From contig ML978169.1 of the NCBI GenBank assembly GCA_010015745.1, positions 248,001 through 312,000 on the forward strand: a stretch of 64,000 bases of DNA, in the 5' to 3' direction. Under the pieces are notes generated by a model, which saw only the letters and a list, made by a program, of their open reading frames with translations, was not told the DNA's origin and ran no database searches. The stretch is from Setomelanomma holmii. Taxonomy: Eukaryota; Ascomycota; Dothideomycetes; Pleosporales; Phaeosphaeriaceae. Both the position numbers and the translations under genes were made by a program. Of this stretch, positions 35,119 to 44,904 are shown piece after piece; the stretch's first letter is position 1; the number at the start of each line of letters is the position of its first letter.

Positions 35119-35946
35119 GGTGAATTGAGAAGGGATTCCGTGTTCGAAAGGAAGGAAGAAGTGTTTTTTGGTGCTGGGTATCTGTGCGGATAGATGGTGA
35201 GCTGGAAGGAGAGGACAGGACATGTACTTATATAACTTGTCGTCTTCTTAAGTGTCGTCACGGCACTATCTTCATGACTGCCATATTTGGTCTACGTTTC
35301 TCGGTCTGCGGTCATTTACATCCGAAGACTGTACATTCAGCTTCCATAGTAACGCCATCTTCCACCTGTATCATTCATTCTGTGACGCCAGCTGAGAAGT
35401 CCTACCGTGATATCGTTAGCAGACCTTGTTGTCCTCATCTTATCAGGTCTAGCCAATTGCTATTTCGTCATTGTCGCACGGTGAAGTTGTAGGTGACGGC
35501 TTACAGCTCGAGGTCTTGACGAAAAGAGAGAAGATGAGGAGCTGAGGGGTGCATGAATGTGTAAAGCGTGGGCTGGCTGGCTACTGTAGGTCTTGTGAGA
35601 TCGGAAGTGCTTTAGTAGAACTTATGAGAGCTGAAAGTTCCGGAAAGTGTACCCAGAGTCATCGGCATGGCCTCTGCTCTGGGAATTCTCTCCTCATCGC
35701 GCGCCATAAGCGCCTCTGTTCTGTGCGGGTGGGGTCTGGACCGTTGTGGTTTCAAGTCTAGTTCTAATCTACCCTGCTTCATTGGTCACATCTGGTAGTA
35801 TTAGTTGCTGTTTAGCGGCCCGACCCTTGCCTGTGACGTTTGACAGATATTCAAGGCTGGCTCCGAACTCAGTAGTCGATGTCTTCTGTCTGCCCGTCGG
35901 CTCGGCTGATAGTCTGATCAGAAGTGATCGACGCACTAAGAGAGTG
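35119..35946. other. Upstream region of the endotoxin-like gene
   Basis: About 830 nt between the gene start and repeat copy B. It presumably contains the promoter; no other gene is recognisable. Confidence 0.4.
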
Positions 35947-36252
35947 CCCAGCTTCAAACAGCCTGGGCTGCTTCGCGTACTTCCACCTGCAACGTCGATT
36001 GTACAGTGAACACTAGAGGGCCTAAAATAGCATCCTAAGCTCTCTAAACTTTAGATTGCAGCATCGACACATCGCTGCGATAAGGGCTCTAGACGTCAGG
36101 ACAATTACTCTGAGATAAGTCTAGAGCTATCCTATCACTATCTTCTTAAATATTTGTGATCCAACAAAGACCTTATAATCAGCATAGAGATTATAAGTAG
36201 GGTGGTAACGATGGAAGCAAGTCGTAGCGGGCTGAGTTGAGTTCAGGTCGCA
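35947..36252 (+). repeat. Diverged direct repeat, copy B
   Basis: This is the partner of copy A (32576-32859), in the same orientation and about 3.4 kb away. It begins with the same CCCAGCTTCAAACAGCCTG block and carries the equivalent of the last codons of the PAS fragment, ending in the same stop position. Upstream of this point the similarity to the PAS gene is lost, so it is a 3'-end remnant of a related gene. Confidence 0.8.
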
Positions 36253-37177
36253 CATGTGAATCATCTAGTGAACGCATCCGCACCAGTCGTCGATGAAGAG
36301 GTAGGTTCCATAATCGAAACTGACACTCTCAAAGACGAGCTCTGGGCTGAACCTTGTCCCGTCAATCCCAAGCCACCATCCAAAAAGGCACGTCTCTGGT
36401 GTCCGGATCGAATTAGTGCTGAAACATTCAGCCACCACAACCAGACACCACACTTTCAATAGCGCAGACCAGATTGCCAGCCGCACAGTATAAGCGAAAT
36501 GCAGGTATTTAGCGGCTAAGATGCGCCCGGTAATCCGCACTGCCGATCCGCGCCATGGAGGAAGTTGTATGGTTCGTTGGCGGGGTGCATGACACCGTCT
36601 CAGAGTAGAGCAGCCGCAACTAACGCAGTTCAGACTAGCGCACAATCGCACTGTCATAAAGTGTTGCGAGCAATATCGACCTCTCCGCCTTTACCTGCGC
36701 GCCCGAAGCATCAATCACCTCCATAATAGAGGTGACTCACGTCGTCGGACGGGGCTATTCCTCCAACAATAGACAGAGTACTTCTGCACTTGCACACGTG
36801 ATTCTAGCTATTTACATCATGTCATCTGTGATTTTGGCGTGTTTGGCAATCAATTTCGTCTTGCGAGAGTACCCGGTCTTGGCCGACTTCTTCAAAAATT
36901 CTTTGCGGTTGTGACGAACCTTGTTCCCATACCTGCAACGTCATCTCTTCCTACAACAGTGCCTTCCAACATGACCGCATCTTGCAAAAATACCGTAGCA
37001 CGGGGCTGAAACTAAATCCACAGATACGCAGCCAAGAGTGAAGACGCCCGAATTCAGTCAATATAGCAAGTTCGACTATATTTTCAATTTGAGCAAAGAC
37101 ACCTTGTACTAAGTACCTATGCTGAGTTCTACGACTAAGAAAAGAGACATATCCGAAGATATTTGATCCCTACATGT
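36253..37177. other. Intergenic sequence with no secure gene
   Basis: About 925 nt. A minus-strand frame at 36265-36657 has a hydrophobic, membrane-like middle, but I recognise no family and no splice context. Confidence 0.4.
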
Positions 37178-38206
37178 TCAGACCTGAGGAACAATCAATG
37201 GCCCCGCAACAACAGACTCCAGACTCGGCGCGCCGGGAGCATCCGCAATCACAAAAATAACAATCCCCTTATGCGCCTCAATATTCTCCGGAATAACACC
37301 ACTAGCCGTCGCGACATTATACGGCGCGCTCGCATTCCCCACGCCATGAAACGCCACCCAAAAGTAGTCCGTCCCATTCAAAAACTTCGGCTGGTTACTC
37401 TCGTCCGGGTAGGTGAAATTTATCGTCTGCCCCGGCTGCTCCAGCGAAACATTTCCCGCATTGCCCAAGGGAGGCAGTTTCTGACTCGGACTCGGGTACG
37501 GCGGGTTTTGAACCGGACACGACCCAGGCACAATGAACGCATTCGTGCTCTCCAGAATTTCGTTCGCGTACGGGAACACCGTGTCAGCGGGCCCAGCAAA
37601 CGGATTCGCGTTCCACACATCGATCAAGCTCCAGGTATTATGCCTAGACTCCGTCTCGGCAATGGCGACGAGCGCAGACTTTGAGTTGTCGAGCTGAGCT
37701 TGCAGCACGAGGCCGGTCAGGAACGCCATGGACGAGACTTCTAGGAATGTGCCGAGCTCGAGGTAGCTCACGGCGTCGGTGTAGGGGAAGATGTATTCGC
37801 AGGCACCGGGCTTGATGCTCACGGTGGAGATTTGCTGCTGGAAAATGGCGAGGTGGCCGGCTTCGTTGTCGCGGATCTCGATGATGCGGTCGTAGGTGGT
37901 GTTGGGGAAGCCGCCGGCGGTGAAGGCGCTGCTGTTGAAGCGCTCGACGCCTTGCTGGTAGAAGGAATAAATGGCCCATTCAGCGCTGAGAAGTTTCTAG
38001 AAGAGAAGGTCGTCAGCGCCAGGATTACCAGTTGAGGTGGGTAGGATGGAACCTTTGGTGATGTTTGCTGGGTATGCGTCTGTTTTGCCGCGGTAGGTGC
38101 TGTAATAGGATGATTGTCCGGGCTGTGGGTTGCCTTCTGTTGATACTGGAGCCGCAGAAATAATTCTGGGCGAGTTGAGCAGTATAAAGAATGCTTGCAG
38201 GAGCAT
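37178..38206 (-). pseudogene. Rds1-like secreted ferritin-fold protein gene with one amber codon
   Basis: The frame reads as a fungal Rds1-like stress protein with a ferritin-like domain. It has an N-terminal signal-like segment (MLLQAFFILLNSPRIISAAP), a spacer, and then the helical core: LLSAEWAIYSFYQQGVERF, the metal-site-like EIRDNEAGHLAIF, CEYIFPYTD and AIAETESRHNTW. The only defect is a TAG at 37997-37999 (codon 70), exactly where a helix begins (GADDLLF-stop-KLLSAEW). The frame is the same on both sides and 273 more codons follow. Relatives carry Gln at about this point, so CAG to TAG is the simplest change. A spliced explanation fails: the only nearby GT (GTAATC) would give a 32-33 nt intron in the wrong phase. 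Confidence 0.8.
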
Positions 38207-38902
38207 GTTGAGAGGCTAAGTTGGCAGAGACGAGCTTTGGGAGTCGAGGAAATGATGTCTTTCTAGCGGTGCAGCTAACAGGTATTTATATACATCTGTT
38301 CATCAGCTTAATGGAGCATTGTCCAAGAGCTCAAAGCGTACGTCATGAAATTCCTAGATAGGTCCAATCCTCGAACCATAACCGACAAAACCAGCACTGG
38401 ATCAACGAGTGAGATTGCAAAGTTGGCTCGAGCTGAGTGAACAGTGACCATTGCGATCATCGATCCCTAGCCTGGAGGTATCCTTTCTGGCACAAGAATC
38501 TGGTTCGCAGCTTTTCTTGGATGCTTTCCACTTCGATATGGTGCTGAGGTGCTAACCTGACTTGGTAATCCGTGATTGTCCTTGCGAGGCTTAGATCCAC
38601 AAGGCTGAAACTAAGGCGAATGAGGCTAGTAATCTCGAAGAATGAGCCTTTTTGGGACTATGATCGGCAGCGGTCGCAGATCGCAAGTGCTTGTCTGTGC
38701 TTGTTTGTGCTTGGCTTTTCATGAGCCTCCCATGTTGACGTACAGAGGCTGTACTTCGAGAAATGAGCCTGTTGTGATTAGTTCGATGCATGTTGAGATA
38801 TGCAAGGATGGAGTGATTTCGTAGCCCTAAGCAAAGTACCTCCTGCCGTGTCCCGAATGTCCAACGTTGCCGCTAGTTACTTCGGCAACGCGTGCACCTG
38901 TA
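38207..38902. other. Spacer between the Rds1-like and zinc-cluster genes
   Basis: About 700 nt with the promoter of the Rds1-like gene. No gene is recognisable. Confidence 0.4.
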
Positions 38903-40384
38903 TCACAGCTCTAACACAGCCTTGGCTGACTTCCACAGTCCCCGACGACCTGCGGATATATCATCTAGTGCGGTTCTGAGCCACGTTCCGATCGCTGGGG
39001 CTTCCCTGCCCATGGCCTCAAAAGCCATACGTAGCGGGAACAGCAGGTTGACAGCGCCCACTTCAGTCCAGGTTTGAGTGAGGTGATAGTCGACACTGCG
39101 GCAGATGATAAGCCCTGCGTTACGTATCTGATCTGGACGGCCGCGCTCTTGTTACTGTTACGCAAAGCGACGTTGAGACCGTCCAGGAAGCGCAGGACTA
39201 AAATAAGGGTAGCATGGTATATAGTCAGGCAGCTCGCATGATACAGTGACTTGTAACGAAAGATAGTTGACCATGCTGGTGTTGGCATCCCATGCCGATC
39301 AAGGACCACAGGCGTGGTCTCAGGTGCCTCCACTTCGGTGTATGCATCGTTGACACCGTATCGCCAACCGTGTTCCCAATGGTGTAGCCCATTGAGTACT
39401 GCCTGGGTTTTACTCAGAAGTGTCTGCATCTGCGACTGGTGATCATCGAGAGTCTTTAGAGGTTGCTCGGTTCGCTCGCGTAAGACGAAGAGCTCTGGAC
39501 AATCAGCCAGAATATCGATTAGTCGTTTCAATGAATGTAATCTGCCTGGGTATTGAACCCAAGGTAAAGCTTTCCACTCAGGTTTTGCCACAATCGTAGT
39601 CTTGCGAAGTACGATGGCGGCGAAAATCATGGTTGCCCGACACCTCTCCAAAACTACCAAGGATGGGAGCGATGTCATTCGCTGTGGACCTTGTCTCTCG
39701 AGCAGTTTCTCGAGACCGCGAGCATGATTTATCCAGCCGTCCTCGCGTTCCGAGATCAATCCCTACCATTCGTTAGAGCCAGTTTGCCGTAGAAGTTAGG
39801 CGACAAACTTCGATGACTGCCATGATCATGACAGCCTCTAGCACATCAAATGATCGCGATGCATCATCTTTCGCTAGAGCTTCGTGTACTGATCGTATAG
39901 CACCGCCGTACCTTGACAATCCACAAGTCACAATCCACTTTTGGCGATGCTTGATGCCGAAATATGTAGTAGACAATGCCAGAAAGCATTCGCTTGTGAT
40001 CGAGCGATCTATGCTCGGCCTTAAGACGATCGCCTCGTTTCCATCAAGCAAATGCGTGTGTGTATAAGATATATACACAGCATCGTGAGGAATACTCAAT
40101 GTCGTAGCGACACGACAGCAAGGCGAGTTATTCATCACCGAAGTGCGTTCGGTGTTCGATGAAGACACAACGGCGTGGCTTTGGTCCTTATAGGGGATGA
40201 TAGCTATGTCTTGCGGTCCGCCGCATTGCAGCCGCCTTTTCCTGCACCGCAAACATGCCGGTCTTGTAAGATCTGAGACCTCTTAGTGTGTGCACTGCAA
40301 CCACGCAGCACGACGCTTACCACATTTCACCCGTCGCTGTCGACAATTGTCGCATGCTTTTGATCGACCGCCGATTCCTACCAT
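38903..40384 (-). CDS. Zn2Cys6 fungal transcription factor
   Basis: This is a nuclear zinc-cluster regulator of unknown target. An intron at 40273-40320 interrupts the zinc cluster; joined, it gives a complete set (C11, C14, C21, C28, C31, C38) in the pattern CX2CX6CX6CX2CX6C, followed by the GGPQDIAIIP segment common in this class. A second intron at 39763-39808 restores AVIEGLISEREDGWINHA, part of the fungal transcription factor homology region. A third at 39115-39161 moves to the frame carrying SVDYHLTQTW and VNLLFPLRMAFEAMG, ending at 38903. The start at 40384 gives a short lead MVGIGGRSKA. All three introns are 46-48 nt with branch sites. No pathway link can be read from the neighbours. 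Confidence 0.85.
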
Positions 40385-40789
40385 CGCTGAACTATGACTC
40401 CATCAGCTGTGAAAGCGGCCAATCGACATTTGATGCATGTGCGACAGCTCGGCGATCGATGCAGGGGACTGCAGAGGAAAGGACCACGTTGTGTGAGCAG
40501 ATCCAAGCAGCAAGTGGTGGGATTGAGATTCTGACGCTTACGTCATAGCTTCTCAAGCTCGTCAGCCCTAAATCATGGCACCAGGCTCAATCGGACTCGC
40601 CATCGGACGTGAACAACCCGTATCGGAGATTGGCACGTCCGTTAAGCTTGTAGTATTAAATGGCATATGCTTGACAAGGGTGACATGACATGCTCTTCAT
40701 ATCTGCGTTCATCTAAGTAATCGCATACTTGACCGCGCACCCCTTTCATAATCACCTACCCAGTGACACCCCACGGTACTACCGCCCTT
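40385..40789. other. Spacer between the zinc-cluster and D-lactate dehydrogenase genes
   Basis: About 405 nt containing the regulator's promoter and the 3' flank of the dehydrogenase gene. No other feature is recognisable. Confidence 0.4.
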
Positions 40790-42721
40790 CTACCAGTCCG
40801 CAACCTCCCCCTGCCTCGGCCTACTCGCCCTAACAATCTTATCACAATTCAGCAAACACAAAGGATCAAAAGCCTTCTTGAGCTGCCTCATCGCATCCAC
40901 CGTGCTCTGGCCCAGCTCATGCGGCAAGTAGTCTCGCTTCACCAAGCCCACGCCGTGCTCGCCTGTCGCTGTGCCTTCGAGCTCGATGGCGCGCTTGACC
41001 ATGTCGTGCACGAGGTGCGAGGCTTTTTCGTAGTCGGTTTTGCGGTTGTAGAGGATTATTGCTGGTGGAAGACTTAGTTTGAGATTGTACGGAGTAGGTT
41101 GCGGAGAGGGGAGGCTTACAGTGGAAGTTTCCGTCACCGACGTGTCCGACTATACTGGCTAGTAAGCCACTCTTTCCAATTTCTGCTTTTGTTTCCTCGA
41201 TGATTTGCGGGAGTTTTGAGATTGGGACCGCGACATCGGTGGTCCAGACGGCCATGTCGGGGTCGCCCTCGCTCTTCGCCATGACTGACCATAGCGCTTC
41301 TTTCCTCGCCTGCCATAAATCTTCTTTCTCCTGCTCCGACTTTGCGAACTCGAAGCTCACGGAGCCAGAGCGCTTAGCCAGGGATTGGACTTGACTGATT
41401 TGTTCTTTGACCGAGCTGGGTGTGCCAGCAAATTTGAAGAACAAGGTCGGTGCGTTCTTCCATTCTTTCGAGGTTTGACCTGCGTCATTGATGCATTGCA
41501 TTTGCACATCGTCCAAGATCTCAATGGCTGCGATGGGAACACCTGCGCCTACGACAGAAAAGACGCAGTCCGCTGCAGCACGGATACTAGGAAATGCGCA
41601 GACGGCGACGCTAGTGTGCTGTGGTTTGACGGTGACTTTGAGCGTAGCTTCGGTCACGAGACCGAGTGTGCCTTCGCTGCCAATGAACATGCGTGTCAGA
41701 TCGTAACCAGCCGACGATTTGCGTGGTCTTTGGCGGGTTTTAATGATTGTGCCATCCGCAAGAACTACCGTGAGCGACAAGACCCAGTCTTTCATGGTGC
41801 CGTAGCGATATGCGTTGGTACCAGAGCAACCTGTCCCGACCATGCCACCAATCATGGCACCTGGACCTGGATCAGGAGGAAAGAACAAGTTCTCTTTCGC
41901 CAATTCCTCGTTCAAGAGCTCCCAGCCAACGGCGGGCTGGACGACGACATCCAAGTCTTCCTTGTGCAGCTTGAGAATCTTGTCCATGCGACTAAAGTCA
42001 ATGCAGACACCGCCCTTGGTTGCTGCAAAGTGTCCTTCCAGACTTGTGCCTCCGCTGTATGGCGTGACTGGTATCTTCCTTTCGTGACAAATTTTCATGA
42101 TCGCACTGACTTCTTGCGTACTGCCTGGTCTAATGACACAAAATGGGACATCACCTGGTTCGGCGGGATGTGATGACCAGGATGAACCAGCGTGCGATTC
42201 GAGGTCGTGCTTGTCTAGTGTGATGTTCTCCTTCCCAACGATGTCGCGGAAGTCTGTCCATGCAGCTTCCATATTCGCTTCAGAGATATTGTGTTTTGGT
42301 GGAACGAAGTCTTCGAGAGGTGCTGTCGAATTCGAGTCGGGCTTTTGGGGTATCAGTTGCCCAAAGTAGTAACCCAATCCTGCTGTGAGAAGGCATGCTG
42401 TCGATGGTTAGTATCCAGTCCTGACAACAAGAACAATGAAGAATTACCTGTAAGTGTCGCGAAGAATTGCCCCCGTGCTGTTCTTTGCTGCAACGACTGT
42501 ATCCGAATCTGCTCTGCCTTTTCCCTTTGCACACGATCGTAGATACTCTCTTGTAGTTGGAGGTAAAACGGCTTCTCGCCATCCTCATCCTTCTTCTCAT
42601 TGCTCGCCCATCTCTTTTGCGTTATTCTTCCCACTCTCACACATCCCGATATTGCTCCTCCTATACGACTTCTCGGGGCAAGCGAAGCCCTCGACAAGCT
42701 TCGTAGTGACATTGCGATCAC
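40790..42721 (-). CDS. DLD1: Mitochondrial D-lactate dehydrogenase (cytochrome), FAD-linked
   Basis: The enzyme oxidises D-lactate to pyruvate and passes electrons to cytochrome c at the inner mitochondrial membrane. Introns at 42383-42447 and 41062-41119 join three exons. The N terminus is a basic, Ser/Arg-rich targeting sequence (MIAMSLRSLSRASLAPRSR) followed by a membrane segment (FFATLTAGLGYYFG). The FAD-binding PCMH domain shows VTPYSGGTSLEGH, GAMIGGMVGTGCSG, RYGTMKDWVL and GSEGTLG. The C-terminal FAD-oxidase domain shows the GHVGDGNFH metal/substrate motif, split by the second intron, and the TGEHGVGLVK motif. All catalytic segments are present. Total length is about 560 aa, as expected. 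An alternative start four codons downstream (MSLRSL) changes little. Confidence 0.93.
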
Positions 42722-43647
42722 GAAAGCACGTCGACCATGCTGTGGTCACAAAGGTGGCGCGATGGACGCGGGGAAGGTCTTTGTAGCTTGAGCTCGGATG
42801 GTGATGTCGCGGTGGTTTCTCGGTTCTGTTCCGACGCGGAACACGTCCGACCCAGCGCCGCGGTTCACGCCTCGTGTTACGCACTATAATCAGTCCCCGC
42901 AACTCTGAGATAGCCGTAGCCGTTGACTATAGCGCACGAGTCGCCCGGAATGTGACTGCTTGTAGAGGAAGCGGCTGAAGCATTCATTAATCGCGGTCGT
43001 GCGGTTGCAGGGCGCTGAGTACACTGCTCATCCGAGGTCGATCCTTCATGAGCTCTCAATAGGAGATCAATAATCACGCGATCGGCGCAGGTATGATATC
43101 AAGTAGATAAAAATACGCAATTGTCTGCTCAACGATTGACGCCAGAGCATATCGCGGTAACTAAGTGATATCGCGAATGAACCAATTCCAACCCAAGCGA
43201 GCGTGCTGTACCGCCAGGTATGCAGCGCCGACAAAGATACTCCCAAAGTATGGATAACGCCTAGTCATGTCCATGCAAGACGTATACGTTGATGGAAGGG
43301 ATATCGCCAAATTAGTCCTCCCAATGCGCCAGCAATCCTATGCGAGCGTGTGTATATGATGCAGCGTAAAGATGGAAAACATAAATCGTGAAACGTGAAA
43401 GTCGACCAAACGCCATGCTAAATCCTAAAAGAACAATGTGCAGGGTGAAGAAAGTGGTGATGCTGGAGAACACTCGCCGGTCACCAACCGGCTTAGTGGG
43501 CAGATGGTTGGAGGGCGTGCTGGTGTAGATGATAGACGTATGTCGAGGATCTCGTCTGATTTGTCGACGAACGAGATCGTGGCTCGCGGTCGTAGGCGCA
43601 GTCGCTGCACGTGTACGTGCCAGTGTCCGAGACCTCGCCACCCAGAA
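42722..43647. other. Intergenic region, no secure gene
   Basis: About 925 nt that should contain the DLD1 promoter. Overlapping short frames on both strands have no family pattern. Confidence 0.4.
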
Positions 43648-44904
43648 TCAGTGAGGCACCTTCCTCGACATGCGGAGCAACCTCGTCTTGAACCAGGTTA
43701 CGAACCTCAGCCACCGTCCCTTCGCCGCGCGGCTCTTGGTCACCTGCGGTGCTGCATTGGTCTGCTTCTCTACGTCAACAGTCGTGACGTATTTGGGCAG
43801 CGAATTGGAATGCGCCTGTCGGTGATCCGAGTACTGCCGTCCGCCAACGGATGGCCGCGATACCTTCTCGTTCTGGGCGTCAGAAACGCTGCGTGAGCGA
43901 TTGCTATCGCTGCGCTCGTGAGCCTCAGACTTGCGCGTCTGGAGCTCATCCTTCTTTTGTTGTTTCCGGTACTCCCGCTCAGCCTGCTTGTGCGCCTCTT
44001 TCTCGTACTTGAGCTCCTTGGCTCTCTGCTCCGCCTCGAACTTCTCGCGCGCAGCACGAATCGATGCGGCTCTCGATGCTGCATCAATGGGCGAATCCCG
44101 TCCGCCGCGGATGAATCTGGTCGCATGGTCGAACGAGGTGCGCGAGCTCGGCGAGGCGGCTGTGTCTATCGATTTGAGTGTATCGCCTCGGGAGCGCGCG
44201 GGCGCAACTGGCGAAGTGAGGGAAACGGACGATTGGGAGTAGCTGCCGGCGAGTCGTGTGGACGAGTTGTTGGTGTGGATGCGTAGGGAAGTCCCCGGCA
44301 CGGAAGACAGCGAACCTGATCTTCGCCCGGGGTCATACGCATTCTGTCGCAAACGGAACTCCTCGTCCGACATGATATCATCGGCCTCCTTCTCGCTGCC
44401 GAGTACTGACGGTGGGCCAGACGTCGATATGGGCGAGACGAAGGACTGCGGTGTCTGGCGAATGGGAGGTAAAGGCGTCGGTCGCTGGTAGCCTCCGGAT
44501 GATGTGGAGAACTGCGACGTGTTTGAGGCTGATCGCGTGTGCCGGTGACGTCCATTGACGGGGGTGAAGGTGACGTCTGCTACTGATCGTGAATAGCCGC
44601 CATAGTCTTGAATACCCAGGCCTTGCAGACCCTCATTCTCAGCAGCCGGGCGCGAGAGGTCGAGGCCATTGTTGTCCTTGGACGACAGCTTGCGCAGGTA
44701 CGGCTTGATCTTGAGCTGGTGCGAGGTAGTTGCGGCCGGCATGGGTCGCTGCGGTTCTATCCAGGGCTCTTCGTAGGTAGTCTTAGGCGTCTCTGAGCGG
44801 TTAAATGTGAAGGTGCCAGAGTTCCGCGGGCTCGCCATGCTCGAGGCCGAGTTGCCCCTCTTGTGAAGCCGCGCATGGTTTGACGGTGCATGCGCCCTGG
44901 CCAT
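43648..44904 (-). CDS. Hypothetical low-complexity coiled-coil protein
   Basis: The single-exon frame encodes 418 aa with sustained coding character. I do not recognise a named family. The first 270 residues are Ser/Pro/Thr-rich and probably disordered, with many Arg-Ser pairs that could be phosphorylated. A charged helical segment follows (about residues 275-330; REKFEAEQRAKELKYEKEA and on), likely a coiled coil. The last 30 residues form a basic, aromatic tail (KGRWLRFVTWFKTRLLRMSRK) that could be an amphipathic membrane-binding helix. This architecture is typical of uncharacterised filamentous-fungus proteins. The ATG at 44904 is followed by MARAHAPSNHA; later Met codons would shorten only the disordered part. 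Confidence 0.7.
   Translation of the reverse strand: MARAHAPSNHARLHKRGNSASSMASPRNSGTFTFNRSETPKTTYEEPWIEPQRPMPAATTSHQLKIKPYLRKLSSKDNNGLDLSRPAAENEGLQGLGIQDYGGYSRSVADVTFTPVNGRHRHTRSASNTSQFSTSSGGYQRPTPLPPIRQTPQSFVSPISTSGPPSVLGSEKEADDIMSDEEFRLRQNAYDPGRRSGSLSSVPGTSLRIHTNNSSTRLAGSYSQSSVSLTSPVAPARSRGDTLKSIDTAASPSSRTSFDHATRFIRGGRDSPIDAASRAASIRAAREKFEAEQRAKELKYEKEAHKQAEREYRKQQKKDELQTRKSEAHERSDSNRSRSVSDAQNEKVSRPSVGGRQYSDHRQAHSNSLPKYVTTVDVEKQTNAAPQVTKSRAAKGRWLRFVTWFKTRLLRMSRKVPH

Noticed and set aside
36265..36657. Minus-strand 130-aa hydrophobic frame
   Set aside because: The sequence is membrane-like but isolated, with no family signature or supporting exon structure.
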